NCBI GenBank assembly: GCA_905339235.1
Contig: CAJPFG010000026.1
Span: forward strand, 95,016-159,015
Length of the DNA stretch: 64,000 nt
Direction of reading: 5' to 3'
Origin: Phycisphaerales bacterium
GTDB taxonomy: Bacteria > Planctomycetota > Phycisphaerae > Phycisphaerales > UBA1924
Shown here: positions 24,398 through 34,008 of the stretch, piece by piece
How the letters are laid out: the number at the start of each line of letters is the position of its first letter
Position numbering within the stretch: the stretch's first letter is position 1
Position numbers and translations under genes: made by a program
The notes under the pieces: model-generated
The model's database searches: none
What the model saw: the letters and a program-made list of their open reading frames with translations, nothing else
What the model was told of the DNA's origin: nothing

Positions 24398-25369
24398 ATG
24401 CGGCTTTTCTGGGGCATTATCGCGGTGCTTGTGCTGGTCGCGGGCGTTGTCCTGGGCGTGCCGTGGTACCAGCAGAACCGGGCCGCTACCCAGGCGGCAG
24501 CGGCCCGCGCGGCGGCTGAACAAGCGGCGGCCGCAAGCGCACAGGAGCCTCCGTCGATTGCGACCACCCCCACCGCGCCGCCCGAATCGGACGCACTCTC
24601 CCCCAAGGCCCCACAGCCCGAGCCGACCCTTCCCGCCCCCACCGACCTTGATCGGATCGCCAGGGAACAGGAACAAGCGCTTCGTGAGGCGCACCCCAAT
24701 CTTCCGATAACGGTCACACCGGCGGAAAACGCTCCCGCGGCGCCGACCCAAACCCCCGCCGCGGCCCCGGCTCCCCCACCACCGCCCGCCGAAGTTCCCA
24801 AGGCCAAGCCCGACGCGGAAAAGCCCGCGGGAGTAGCGCTTCCCGGCGAACTTCCCAAGACCATCGGGACATACACGGTCTCGCCGGCGACGTTCGAGAT
24901 CAAAGATGGACTGCTCGCGGTGGACGGGAAGTTCAAAGTTCGTGGCGTGGGCACCGCGGACGACCCCTACCAGATTCCCTGGGAACTGCTCACATCCGTC
25001 GAGAAAGACTTCGATCCACACGAGGGCAAAAAGACCATTCCCGGGCGCATCGCCTTCCTGCACGGAAAACACGTCAGCCTCGCGGGCTACGTCTCGTTCC
25101 CGCTCATGGTGAAAGAACCCCGGGAATGCCTCTCGATGCTCAATCAGTGGGACGGCTGCTGCATCGGCGTGCCGCCGACCCCCTTCGACGCGATCGAGGT
25201 GCAACTCACCAAGCCGATCCGCGGCAACGACCGCTTCGCCACCGCCGGCGCTGTGAAAGGCGTGCTTGAGGTCAAGCCGTATGTCGTGGGCGACTGGCTT
25301 GTTGGGCTCTACGTGATGGAGAGCGGGGAACTGAAGGCCTCAGACTACGGCGCGGCCGGGGGATTCTGA
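24398..25369 (+). CDS. Membrane-anchored DUF3299 protein
   Basis: 323 residues. One N-terminal membrane helix (IIAVLVLVAGVVLGVPW) leads into a long Ala/Pro/Glu-rich linker (about 30-150) and a C-terminal domain (about 180-300). GRIAFLHGKHVSLAGYVSFPL, ECLSMLNQWDGCCIGVPPTPFDAIEVQL fits DUF3299, where a Cys in GxCIHVPPPP is typical; here it is GCCIGVPPTP. DUF3299 proteins often lie beside FtsX-like permeases. CGAGGAG lies eight bases upstream of the ATG. The stop is one base before the stop of the convergent dehydrogenase gene. Confidence 0.85.
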   Translation: MRLFWGIIAVLVLVAGVVLGVPWYQQNRAATQAAAARAAAEQAAAASAQEPPSIATTPTAPPESDALSPKAPQPEPTLPAPTDLDRIAREQEQALREAHPNLPITVTPAENAPAAPTQTPAAAPAPPPPPAEVPKAKPDAEKPAGVALPGELPKTIGTYTVSPATFEIKDGLLAVDGKFKVRGVGTADDPYQIPWELLTSVEKDFDPHEGKKTIPGRIAFLHGKHVSLAGYVSFPLMVKEPRECLSMLNQWDGCCIGVPPTPFDAIEVQLTKPIRGNDRFATAGAVKGVLEVKPYVVGDWLVGLYVMESGELKASDYGAAGGF

Positions 25370-25370
25370 C

Positions 25371-26654
25371 CTACTCGGGAATGAAGACGTCATAGCCCCG
25401 TGCGAGCAGCCCGGTGTGCTTGGAGTACCCCTTCAGCAGTTTCGCGAGCGCCGCGTCGATGGCCGAGCCGGTATCCGCGAGGATCGACGCGTCGTCGGTC
25501 TTCGCGTTCGCGCCCATCAGGTAGGCAAACGTCCTCGCCATGCCGCAGTTGGCGACGAAATCAGGAATGATCTCAAAGTTCTTGTCGGCCTTCTTCTGAA
25601 GGTCCAGCATCTCCGAAACCCAGCGCGACACGTCGGGCTTCTTCGTCTTGTACGCGAAGGGGTTGTTCGCGCCGCACGACCACACCTTGATGCCGCAGCG
25701 ACGGAGTTGCTTGAGGCGCTTGCCAGACAAGGTGTGCGAGGCCGCCGCCGGGATGAACAGGTCCGCCTCCACATCGAAGATCTCTTCGGCGGTGTCGCTG
25801 GCGAAGACCGTGGAGTTCTTGCCCTTCGGAGCGGGCAGGCTGGTGCCATCGCGCGAGGCAACCAGATCGCGGGAGTTGAAGCCCTTCTCGTTGATCGCGA
25901 CGCGGAAGCCCTTGGCGTCCTTGGTCGAGGTCGCGATCAGCCGCACTCCGAGTTTTTCGAGGTAATACGCGGCGAACGCGCCGACCGCGCCAAACCCCTC
26001 GACCACCATCCGCTGGCCGTCGAGTTTCTTGTTTCGCAGTTTGTAGTAGGTCTCGACGGAGCGCGCAACGCCGAAGCCGGTCACAACGTCGGCGATCATC
26101 CACACCCCGTCGCGAGGGCCGGGAAGATCCGGAAACGTGACGCGAGCCTCGCAGCCGTGGAGCAGCCGATCTACCTTGGCTTCCACCGCTTCGCCATCAA
26201 CCCCCGACATGTGCCCCCGGGCAATGCCCTCCTGCGGATGCCCGATCCCCACGACCCGGCTCGTGATCGCGGTGGCCTCGCTGACTTCATCGACGTTGAC
26301 ATCCCCGCCCGTGCCGTAGCATGTCTTCAAGTAAGGTCCGACGTGCCGATACCAGCGCTCCAGCACGCCCCGCTTGGCCTTGGGGTTCTTCAGCGAGTCG
26401 AAGCGAATGACGCTCTTTCCCCCGCCGATGTCGGGCCCGCACACCCGAAACTTCACCGCCATGGTCTTCGCGAGGAACACCGCCTCTTCGCGGCTACCCC
26501 TGTCGCGCATCCGGGTACCGCCGCCCGCGGCCCCGCCATGCAGGGAATCGATGCACAACCACCCCACCGCTTCGGTCTGATCGTCGTGCCACTCGACCAC
26601 GATCGCGGGCGGACGCTCGAAGAAACGCTCGTACTTTCGGTATCCGTCGGCCAT
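25371..26654 (-). CDS. Glu/Leu/Phe/Val dehydrogenase family protein
   Basis: 427 residues. The N-terminal catalytic domain has MAVKFRVCGPDIGGGKSVI, with the two conserved lysines Lys68 and Lys80, and a TGGDVNVDE segment supplying the acidic residue. The nucleotide-binding domain starts near 220 with VEGFGAVGAFAAYYLEKLG (GxGxxG). The family oxidatively deaminates amino acids with NAD(P). The arrangement is closer to leucine/phenylalanine-type than to hexameric glutamate dehydrogenases, but substrate cannot be fixed. GAGGA precedes the ATG at 26654. Confidence 0.9.
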   Translation of the reverse strand: MADGYRKYERFFERPPAIVVEWHDDQTEAVGWLCIDSLHGGAAGGGTRMRDRGSREEAVFLAKTMAVKFRVCGPDIGGGKSVIRFDSLKNPKAKRGVLERWYRHVGPYLKTCYGTGGDVNVDEVSEATAITSRVVGIGHPQEGIARGHMSGVDGEAVEAKVDRLLHGCEARVTFPDLPGPRDGVWMIADVVTGFGVARSVETYYKLRNKKLDGQRMVVEGFGAVGAFAAYYLEKLGVRLIATSTKDAKGFRVAINEKGFNSRDLVASRDGTSLPAPKGKNSTVFASDTAEEIFDVEADLFIPAAASHTLSGKRLKQLRRCGIKVWSCGANNPFAYKTKKPDVSRWVSEMLDLQKKADKNFEIIPDFVANCGMARTFAYLMGANAKTDDASILADTGSAIDAALAKLLKGYSKHTGLLARGYDVFIPE

Positions 26655-26795
26655 GTTCGGTCCTCGATCCCGCTCGGCGGGGCGGAACCGTAGGTCCGCA
26701 GAATCGGGACAATGAAGCCATCGCCGGGCCGCCCCGACAGGCCGCCGCGCCGCCGCAGGATCGCAGATTGCTCTGCTTCCAGTGCACGAATCCGG
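26655..26795. other. Intergenic stretch before the small exported protein
   Basis: I see no gene or hairpin here. The last bases lead into the TACAAT box at 26796. Confidence 0.4.
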
Positions 26796-26801
26796 TACAA
26801 T
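26796..26801 (+). promoter_or_regulatory. -10 box for the 26.8-28.3 kb genes
   Basis: TACAAT, one base from the consensus, lies eight bases before GTG at 26810, with no ribosome site in between. It may drive both the small frame and the thioredoxin-fold gene. Confidence 0.4.
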
Positions 26802-26809
26802 CTTGGGCG

Positions 26810-26986
26810 GTGACGACCCCACCCAATGCCCGATCTCGAATTGCCGCGACTTGCGGCATTGCCGCGGCTGGCCCCCTGCTGCTCGCGCCCCCTTTGACGC
26901 GCGGCCCGGATCGGTCTCCCGCGGCCATCGCCACGGCCGATGGTGATCCCGATAAGCAGTCCGAGCATCGATTGTTGATCTGCTGA
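26810..26986 (+). CDS. Possible small exported protein (58 aa)
   Basis: The GTG frame encodes a basic start (TTPPNARSR) and a hydrophobic run (IAATCGIAAAGPLLLAPP), then a polar Asp/Ala tail ending in HRLLIC. It looks like a signal peptide on a tiny protein. Support comes from the -10 box directly upstream and a gap of 34 bases to the next gene. It may instead be a leader region. Confidence 0.4.
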   Translation: MTTPPNARSRIAATCGIAAAGPLLLAPPLTRGPDRSPAAIATADGDPDKQSEHRLLIC

Positions 26987-27020
26987 AAACACCGCCCGAC
27001 CTTGCACCCAGGAGAACCCC

Positions 27021-28307
27021 ATGCTGTTGACCGGTCCCACCGTACTGATGATCGCCGCGCTCGCCGTGCCTGCTTCGGGAGATGACGCGATCGAGTTGAC
27101 CCTCGTTCCCACCGGCGCGATGGCGATGGTCGGGTTCTATATGCCGCAGAGAACCACATTCAGCACGGATAAGCCGAACTCGATCACGAAGGCTCCCGAG
27201 GGGCTCAAGGCGCCCGGCTACGGAGTGCTGCCCATCTCCGGTGCTCCGGGCGCTGTCTTCCATTTCATCCTCGACGAGCCCGACGGCAAGCCCGCGACCC
27301 TGTTCGTGGATTCCAACGGCAACGGCGATCTGACCGACGACCCAGCGGCCGAGTGGACCGGAAAGGAATCAAAGGGCGCCGACGGCAACTCATACACGAT
27401 GTACTCCGGCGGGGCAATGGTGGACATCGGCGAGAAAGGTTCTCCGCGCCCGGTCCACGTCGCCGCGTACCGCTTCGACAAGAACGACCCCCGCCGCGCG
27501 AGCATGAAGGACGTCGTCCTGTACTATCGCGACTACGCCTACGAGGGTAATGCCACCATCGACGGAAAAACGTACAAGGCGCTGCTCAGCGACGATGCCG
27601 CAAGCGGCGACTTCCGCGGCAAGGAGATCGTCGAACCCACGGACCCCAAAGCCCGGCCCGGCACCTCGGGCGTCACCCTCCTGCTCGACGTCAACGGTAA
27701 CGGAAAGTTCGACAGCCGCGGCGAGTCCTTCGACGTCCGCAAGCCCTTCAACGTCGGCGGAAAGTCCTGGAAGATCGACGGCCTCACGCGCGAAGGCGGC
27801 ACCTTCAAGGTCGTGAAGTCCGAGGTCGAGGTCGCGTCCGTCCCGACCCCGCCGGACCACGGCAAGGGAAAAGTGGTCACGCCCTTCACCACCAAGACCA
27901 CCGATGGCAAGACGCTCAACTTCCCCGCGGACTACAAGGGCAAAGTCGTTCTCCTGGACTTCTGGGCCACCTGGTGCGGGCCGTGCATGGCGGAAATGCC
28001 CAACGTCGTGAAGACATACCAGCAGTTCCACGCCGAGGGATTCGAGATACTCGGCGTCTCGCTCGATAACGAGCAGTCCGTCAAGAAGATGCCCGACGTG
28101 ATGCAGAAGGCCGCCATGACGTGGTCGCAGATCGCGGACGCGAAGTACTGGCAGGCCGAGATCGCCCAGTTGTACGCGATCGACAGCATCCCGGCGACCT
28201 TTCTGGTGGACGGCGACACCGGCAAAGTCATCGACGCAAACCTGCGCGGCGATGCCCTCGCCAAGGCCGTGGAAGCGGCCCTCAAGGAAAAGAAGGGCAA
28301 GAACTAG
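27021..28307 (+). CDS. Exported TlpA-like thioredoxin-fold protein
   Basis: 428 residues with a signal peptide (MLLTGPTVLMIAALAVPASG). Residues 25-280 form a domain unknown to me with two Asp-rich turns resembling calcium loops (DSNGNGDLTDD and DVNGNGKFDSR). The C-terminal 140 residues are a TlpA/AhpC-TSA type thioredoxin fold with WATWCGPCMAEMP; Cys319 and Cys322 form the redox pair. It should reduce or isomerise disulfides in the periplasm. CCAGGAGAA precedes the ATG. The N-terminal domain is common in planctomycete thioredoxin-like proteins. Confidence 0.9.
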   Translation: MLLTGPTVLMIAALAVPASGDDAIELTLVPTGAMAMVGFYMPQRTTFSTDKPNSITKAPEGLKAPGYGVLPISGAPGAVFHFILDEPDGKPATLFVDSNGNGDLTDDPAAEWTGKESKGADGNSYTMYSGGAMVDIGEKGSPRPVHVAAYRFDKNDPRRASMKDVVLYYRDYAYEGNATIDGKTYKALLSDDAASGDFRGKEIVEPTDPKARPGTSGVTLLLDVNGNGKFDSRGESFDVRKPFNVGGKSWKIDGLTREGGTFKVVKSEVEVASVPTPPDHGKGKVVTPFTTKTTDGKTLNFPADYKGKVVLLDFWATWCGPCMAEMPNVVKTYQQFHAEGFEILGVSLDNEQSVKKMPDVMQKAAMTWSQIADAKYWQAEIAQLYAIDSIPATFLVDGDTGKVIDANLRGDALAKAVEAALKEKKGKN

Positions 28308-28377
28308 CCGCGTCCGCGGCATCCGCCACCCGCAGCCCGACACTCCGGCTCATCTCCACCGGCAACTCTCGCCCGGG

Positions 28378-28383
28378 TAGCAT
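28378..28383 (+). promoter_or_regulatory. -10-like box before the TPR membrane protein
   Basis: TAGCAT ends six bases before ATG 28390, with no ribosome site between them. Confidence 0.3.
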
Positions 28384-28389
28384 GCCCCG

Positions 28390-30711
28390 ATGCCAGACGC
28401 CGAGATCAGCACCCGTCCGGGCCGCGCGTGGCTATTCGGCCTCGCCGGCGTTGTGTTGCTGTTGATCGCTGCGACGGCGCAGAAGGTCTGGTCGATCGAC
28501 TTCTGGTGGCAACTCCGCAACGGAGAGTGGATCTGTGAACACCGCGCGGTCCCGCACGAGGAGATCTACTCGTGGACCGCCGCGGGCACGCCCCTTCGCG
28601 AAATGCGCTGGGTGTACTGCGCGGTCATCTACGGCGTGTACACGCACCTGGGCGCATGGGCGTTGACCGTGGTGCAGGCGCTGGCCGTCATGGGCACGTG
28701 GGCCGCCGTTGCGTGCCCCTACCGCCGAATGCTCCTCCATCACCTGCCGCTGCTGCTGCTGGCGATGGGCATCTTCGCCGGCCTGGGACGCTGGGTCATG
28801 CGTCCGGAACTCGCCACGTACTTCGAGTTCGCGTTGTTCCTCACGCTGCTCACTCACCTGCGACACGCCGGGCAACCGCGTCGAAGGTGGGTCCTGATCG
28901 CAGCGCTGGCGGTATCCCAGGTCTGCTGGACAAACCTGCACACGCTCTTCCTGTTCGGACCGGTTCTCGCGTGGTGCTTCGTGTTCGGTGATGGCCTGCA
29001 GCGAGTGATCGACCGCGCCCGTGGCCAAGCATCCCGCCCCGCGTTCCTGAGCCGCTGGTTGTTTCTTGCCGCGCTCGCAGTTTCCGGCGCATGCTGGGCC
29101 AACCCCTACTTCCACGACGGCGCGATGTACGTTCTTCAGATGTACCGCGAGACGCGGGGAGAGCACGCCACGAACCAGTTCATCGGCGAGATGCGCAGCC
29201 CGCTTGGCATCCCCCTCGGCGACTGGACGTGGGACCTCGTCGTCGCCGCGGCGCTGGGCTTGCTCGCGGCGGTGATCGCGATCGCGACGCGCCGGCGATT
29301 TGACGTGGTGCGAACGGGAATCCTCCTGCTCGGGTTGATTTTGTTTGCCCAGTTGCAGCGTAACGCGCCGCTGCTCGCGATCGCCGCGGTGTGGGCATCG
29401 CTGGGGAACCTGTCGGCGGTCGGCCTTGGGTCGCAGGAGCCCCTCCAACGGACCGCGAAGTCCCGCCTGGCCTCCGGGACGCACGTCGCACTCTTCGCCG
29501 CCTGCCTCGTGACCTCGTGGTTCATCATGACCGACCGCATCGGGCCCCGACTCAACCAACCCCGCGAGTTCGGTTTCGGCATCGTCGAATGGGTCCTCCC
29601 GCGCGGCGCGGCCGACTTCCTCGCCGCCAACCGGCCCGTGGGCAACCTTTTCAATACCATCCGCGACGGGGCCTACTTCATCTGGCGGGTCCGCGATCAG
29701 AAAGTGTTCATCGACGGCCGCACCGACGCGTACGGGCCGGAGATTCTCAAGGAAGCCTCCACCCTGACGGGTTCCCAGTGGACCGAATGGTCGAGCCGGC
29801 GGGGCATCAACACGGCCGTGTTCCCGATTCCCGGGTTCGAAGGACTTCTCGGAGCAGTCGCGAGTTCGCCTGATTGGGCATTGGTATTTCTCGACCATCG
29901 CGACGCGGTGTTCCTGAGACGCGTACCGGAGAACAGCACGCTCATCGAGCGCTTTGCGATCAATCCGGAACGCCCTTGGACGCCACCCGCAACGCCCGCG
30001 CCGGAAGGTGCCCGTTCCTGGAAGCACACGATCGGCGGAGTTCCCCGCGCCCGGCAGTCGGAAGGAATCGCGGGCGCATGGCTCGCCATGGGATACCCGC
30101 AACAGGCCCGAGAGTTTCTCAAGCGCGGCCTGGAGGTCGAGCCGGGCAATCTGCGCCTGCGGATGGACTATGCCCAGATGTTGCTCGTTGACGGCGCGAC
30201 CGACAAAGCCGCTCGCTTCCTGGAAGGACTACCGAAAGTCCGACGCGTAGCAGTGCTGCGTGACGCGGCGGCCTCGCTGATCGCCGCGGGCCACATCGAG
30301 CGAGCAGAAACGCCGCTGGTGCGTGCCCTCGAGTTGTCTCCCGAAGATCGCGAGTTGCTCGTCGCCCTCGCGGACGTGAGATTTCAGACCAACCGCCCGG
30401 ACTTGGCCGCCCCGGACTACGAGCACGCCCAGCGCCTCTCCCCCACCGTCAACGAATGGAACAAACTCGCCGCGATCTACGCTCAACTGAACGACGCGGC
30501 CCGCGGCGAGCACTCGCTGCGCGAATCGCTGCGGCTGGACCCGCGGCAGCCCTCGGTCTGGAACATGCTCGGCGGCATTCTCGGCAGGCAAGGCAATCTG
30601 GACGAAGCCCGAACGTGTTTTCAGCGTGCCCTGGAACTCAAGCCCGACTTCAAGGCGGCACGGGATAATCTCGACCGAGTTCGCGGGGCCCTTTCCGCTC
30701 CGCCGCGCTAG
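28390..30711 (+). CDS. Polytopic membrane protein with C-terminal TPR repeats
   Basis: 773 residues. The first 420 contain around ten membrane helices with loops such as SIDFWWQLRNGEWICEHRAVPHEEIYSW, the type of periplasmic loop seen in large lipid-linked sugar transferases (GT-C like), and a conserved MRPELATYFEF. After the last helix come a soluble domain (VFIDGRTDAYGPEIL) and then TPR-like repeats from about 560 to 765 (WLAMGYPQQAREFLKRGLEVEPGN, LGRQGNLDEARTCFQRALELKPDF). It may transfer or assemble glycans, but no glycosyltransferase active site is evident by eye. It is followed at 12 bases by the MgtC-like gene. Confidence 0.75.
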   Translation: MPDAEISTRPGRAWLFGLAGVVLLLIAATAQKVWSIDFWWQLRNGEWICEHRAVPHEEIYSWTAAGTPLREMRWVYCAVIYGVYTHLGAWALTVVQALAVMGTWAAVACPYRRMLLHHLPLLLLAMGIFAGLGRWVMRPELATYFEFALFLTLLTHLRHAGQPRRRWVLIAALAVSQVCWTNLHTLFLFGPVLAWCFVFGDGLQRVIDRARGQASRPAFLSRWLFLAALAVSGACWANPYFHDGAMYVLQMYRETRGEHATNQFIGEMRSPLGIPLGDWTWDLVVAAALGLLAAVIAIATRRRFDVVRTGILLLGLILFAQLQRNAPLLAIAAVWASLGNLSAVGLGSQEPLQRTAKSRLASGTHVALFAACLVTSWFIMTDRIGPRLNQPREFGFGIVEWVLPRGAADFLAANRPVGNLFNTIRDGAYFIWRVRDQKVFIDGRTDAYGPEILKEASTLTGSQWTEWSSRRGINTAVFPIPGFEGLLGAVASSPDWALVFLDHRDAVFLRRVPENSTLIERFAINPERPWTPPATPAPEGARSWKHTIGGVPRARQSEGIAGAWLAMGYPQQAREFLKRGLEVEPGNLRLRMDYAQMLLVDGATDKAARFLEGLPKVRRVAVLRDAAASLIAAGHIERAETPLVRALELSPEDRELLVALADVRFQTNRPDLAAPDYEHAQRLSPTVNEWNKLAAIYAQLNDAARGEHSLRESLRLDPRQPSVWNMLGGILGRQGNLDEARTCFQRALELKPDFKAARDNLDRVRGALSAPPR

Positions 30712-30723
30712 GCTCTAACGCTC

Positions 30724-31956
30724 ATGCCGGAATCCGAATCGATCTTCAACCTCGGAATCGCGCTGGGCCTTGGGCTGTTGGTGGGTCTCCAGCGCGAGCG
30801 CGCCGGGTCCGCCATCGCCGGAATCCGGACATTCGCCATCATCACGCTGCTCGGCGCCGCCGCGGCCATGCTGACCGAGCCGCTGGGGGCGTGGGTCGTC
30901 GTGGCAGGGTTCCTCTCGGTCGCGGTGCTGACGCTTGTGGGAAACCTGATCCGGCCGGTCGCGGAAGAATCCCCCGGCGTGACGACCGAGGCGGCGATGC
31001 TCCTCATGTACGGCGTGGGCGCCATGGTCGTGCTCGGACCCCGCATCCCCGCCGTCATGGTCGGGGCCGCCTGCGCCATCCTCCTGCAAGTCAAGCCCGT
31101 TCTCCAACGGCTCGCCAAGGCGCTCTCGGATGCCGACATCAAAGCGATCATGCAGTTCGCCGCCATGACGCTGATCCTCCTCCCCATCGTTCCCGACGTG
31201 CCGATGGGTCCGTTCGACGTTCTCAACCCGCGTTCGCTGTGGTGGATGGTGGTGCTCGTAGTGGGAATGAGCCTGCTGGGCTACGTGGCCTACCGGGTGT
31301 TCGGCGGCCGCCGCGGCACGGCGCTGGCCGGCATTCTCGGCGGCATGATCTCCAGCACCGCCACGACGGTCTCGTTCTCGCGGCGCGCGAAGGAGTCTCC
31401 CGGATCGGCCGGAGTGTGCGTGCTCGCGATCATGCTCGCCAGTTGCGTGCTCTACGTCCGCGTGCTCGTGGAGTTGTGGGCCGCGGCCCGGACACATTTC
31501 CTCGCCATCGCCCCCGCCGTCGGCTGGCTCTTCCTCATTTCCGTCGTCATCGCCGGCCTCGCGGTCATGCGCGCCCGCGGGCAGCCCGCGACGCTCGCCG
31601 CACAGAAAAACCCCTCCGAACTTCGCAGCGCGCTCTTCTTCGCCGCCCTCTACGCGGCCGTGCTGGTCGCCTCCGCCGCGGCCCATCGCCAGTTCGGCAC
31701 GTCGGGAATCTACGCCGTCGCCGCGATTTCAGGCCTGACGGATATGGACGCGATCACCCTCAGTTCCGCGCGGATGGCGATGGAAACAACCGTCACCCCG
31801 CCCCAGGCGTCCAACGCGATCGTCATCGCCGCGTTGTCCAACACCGTCTTCAAGACCGGCGTCATGGCCGTGATCGGTGGAGGAGCGCTGCTCCGGCGCG
31901 TGTGGTGGCTCATCGCGATCAAACTCGCGGCCGGATCAGTGATCCTGATGTGGTAG
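30724..31956 (+). CDS. MgtC/SapB and DUF4010 membrane protein
   Basis: 410 residues with about 11 membrane helices. The N-terminal third matches MgtC/SapB (FNLGIALGLGLLVGLQRERAGSAIAGIRTFAIITLLGA), and the remainder matches DUF4010 (GGMISSTATTVSFSRRAK, AISGLTDMDAITLS, ALSNTVFK). Such fused proteins occur widely in bacteria; MgtC parts are linked to magnesium and membrane-ATPase control, while DUF4010 is undefined. The last 21 bases overlap the end of the convergent gene on the minus strand. Confidence 0.9.
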   Translation: MPESESIFNLGIALGLGLLVGLQRERAGSAIAGIRTFAIITLLGAAAAMLTEPLGAWVVVAGFLSVAVLTLVGNLIRPVAEESPGVTTEAAMLLMYGVGAMVVLGPRIPAVMVGAACAILLQVKPVLQRLAKALSDADIKAIMQFAAMTLILLPIVPDVPMGPFDVLNPRSLWWMVVLVVGMSLLGYVAYRVFGGRRGTALAGILGGMISSTATTVSFSRRAKESPGSAGVCVLAIMLASCVLYVRVLVELWAAARTHFLAIAPAVGWLFLISVVIAGLAVMRARGQPATLAAQKNPSELRSALFFAALYAAVLVASAAAHRQFGTSGIYAVAAISGLTDMDAITLSSARMAMETTVTPPQASNAIVIAALSNTVFKTGVMAVIGGGALLRRVWWLIAIKLAAGSVILMW

Positions 31957-33960
31957 CCACTTCGGCTCCGTGGCCTCGACGGAGCCGGCCGCGTGGATCA
32001 CGACATCGCCCGGCCCCTGCGGAACGCTGCCGCCGACCATCCAGGCATTGACAGGCACTCCGGATTGGGTGTCGGAGGCGCCGCCGTCGTCCACCGCGTC
32101 CTCGCCGAGCGAATACAGCGAATAGTCCGTGCCGTCGGAACTGAATGCGAAGCGAAAAGCCTTGCCCGTCCACGGATCGATCGGCATCGTGCCGAGATAC
32201 GAAGGCACTAGTTCTTCGAGTGACGCGGGGTAGCGGGCATGATCGGCCCGGTACGATTCCACCGCGGCGAGCAGCATCATTCCGCGACGCTGCGCACTCT
32301 GGCGGTCGATGCCCGACAGCGATCCGGGAATCATGGTGGTGAGCATGCCGGTCAGAAAGTACTTTTCCGGGGTCCACGCCGGAACGGCCGAACGCTCGAA
32401 CGGCTCGGACCTGGCCGCGGTGAGATACGCCCCGATCCGGGATTCCACCTCGGCGCGATTCTGGGTGTAGGTGCCCAGCCGATGGGCACCCGGGGCGACG
32501 CCGCCGCCGAGGAATCCGGTCTGTAATGACCACATCCCGAACCGGACCCTTGACGGCTCACTGAACACATACGCGAGGCAGTCTCGCATAACCAACCGCT
32601 CGGCCTCGTACGCGCGCCACCCGGGCACCCGGATTTCCTGCCTCTTGATCGCCTCCAGGGCCGGCCCGGCCCACGGTCCCCCCGGGTGCGCCGCGGCATG
32701 CGCCTGCACACGCTCCAGCGTAAGCGCGTCAAACTGCCCGCTCGACATGCGATTCCATAGAGACGCCTGTGACGCGACCATCCGGGACATGGCCAGATTC
32801 GTCTCGAACGCCGCGAGAAACTCCGCGTGGTCGCCGGCGTCCGTCGCCAGTTTCATTCGAGCGGCGTTGACGGTAGCAAGCCGCCGTTTCTTCCACCAAT
32901 CGTCGTACAGGCCGAACTGCAACGGCAGGTCGCCGGTCTGGGTGATCGACCGAAACGCAACCGGGCACCCGGCGATCTCGTCCAGGGACTTAAAGACGCC
33001 GGCATGGCGCCACGCGCCGATCAGTCGCATTGCAAAGTCGCGGTTGCGCTTGACCTCCTGCGGCGGAAGCCCCGCCCCGATGGGAGCATCTCCATACACC
33101 AGATCGAACTCCATCGTCCAGGCCCCTCCGGTCGGCACGTCGTCGCCCGCGGCGATGCGTTCTTCGGATTCGATCTTCCCCATGATCTGAATCGATTCGG
33201 AGAGGACCGCCCAGCCGTTCACCCCTTGGGCCAACCCCGTCTGACTTTCCTTCGCGAACTCCTCAAGTTGACTCGCCTTCACTCGGTCGGCCTTCGCGGA
33301 GGCCGCCTGACGCCACAGGAACAGTTCGTAGCCACCGCACAGCATCGCCAGGAGCAGCACCAGCCCTCCCGGCGCTCCGAGCAGCCACCAGATCAGGCGC
33401 TTTCGCTGTTGCGGGGTCAGCACGCGCCGTACATGCGGCGCGGCGTCGGGTGAGGGCATGAACCGCTTCTCACCGGATTCGTCCGCCAGAATCTCGCCCA
33501 TCGAGGCATCCGCCTCGAACGACCCTCCGCACTCCGGACAGATCACCTGCCCGCTGTCGTTCACCGGCAACCCCGTCAGGCCGTAGCCGCACGCCGCGCA
33601 CGATCCCCGCTCCTGCATCACCCGCTTGATGGCGCGCCGAAGCAGAGTGTCCTTCGCGAACAACCAGCACGTCCCGGTGGCCAGAAACGTCGCCAGCATC
33701 GTGATGGCCGCCCAGGTCATGTAGAAGTCGTTTCGGCGCCAGAGCACCTCGTCGGACGCCTCCCAGCGCCGCCCGATCGCGACGAACAGCGCGCCGACCC
33801 CGAAAAACGCCGCGACGGCGACCAGCAGTTGCAGCACCACGCGCATCGCGCGCCGCTCCGACCGCCCCGCCGCGGCCTTCACGAACGACTCGCACTGGGC
33901 GTCGCCGAACTTGTCCAGTTCTGGAAACGCCCGGTACACCTTCGACGCGGGGATTCGCAT
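31936..33960 (-). CDS. Zinc-ribbon membrane protein with pseudopilin-like C-terminus
   Basis: 674 residues. Two membrane helices near the N-terminus (about 39-62 and 83-105) are followed by a zinc ribbon, CAACGYG and CPECGG, and another membrane helix at about 190-212. The long middle part is helical. The C-terminus YPASLEELVPSYLGTMPIDPWTGKAF, then YSLYSLGEDAVDDGG, copies the C-terminal pattern of type II secretion pseudopilins (GspG) without any prepilin leader. Function unknown. The ATG at 33960 lies eight bases behind TACATT. A shorter paralogue lies upstream on the same strand at 34.0-35.3 kb. Confidence 0.72.
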   Translation of the reverse strand: MRIPASKVYRAFPELDKFGDAQCESFVKAAAGRSERRAMRVVLQLLVAVAAFFGVGALFVAIGRRWEASDEVLWRRNDFYMTWAAITMLATFLATGTCWLFAKDTLLRRAIKRVMQERGSCAACGYGLTGLPVNDSGQVICPECGGSFEADASMGEILADESGEKRFMPSPDAAPHVRRVLTPQQRKRLIWWLLGAPGGLVLLLAMLCGGYELFLWRQAASAKADRVKASQLEEFAKESQTGLAQGVNGWAVLSESIQIMGKIESEERIAAGDDVPTGGAWTMEFDLVYGDAPIGAGLPPQEVKRNRDFAMRLIGAWRHAGVFKSLDEIAGCPVAFRSITQTGDLPLQFGLYDDWWKKRRLATVNAARMKLATDAGDHAEFLAAFETNLAMSRMVASQASLWNRMSSGQFDALTLERVQAHAAAHPGGPWAGPALEAIKRQEIRVPGWRAYEAERLVMRDCLAYVFSEPSRVRFGMWSLQTGFLGGGVAPGAHRLGTYTQNRAEVESRIGAYLTAARSEPFERSAVPAWTPEKYFLTGMLTTMIPGSLSGIDRQSAQRRGMMLLAAVESYRADHARYPASLEELVPSYLGTMPIDPWTGKAFRFAFSSDGTDYSLYSLGEDAVDDGGASDTQSGVPVNAWMVGGSVPQGPGDVVIHAAGSVEATEPKWLPHQDH

Positions 33961-33968
33961 ACCGCGAC

Positions 33969-33974
33969 AATGTA
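33969..33974 (-). promoter_or_regulatory. -10 box for a leaderless transcript
   Basis: TACATT on the minus strand ends eight bases before ATG 33960; no ribosome site between. Confidence 0.35.
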
Positions 33975-34008
33975 CCAGACGCGGGAGTCTGAAGGTGCAG
34001 AATCGCGG

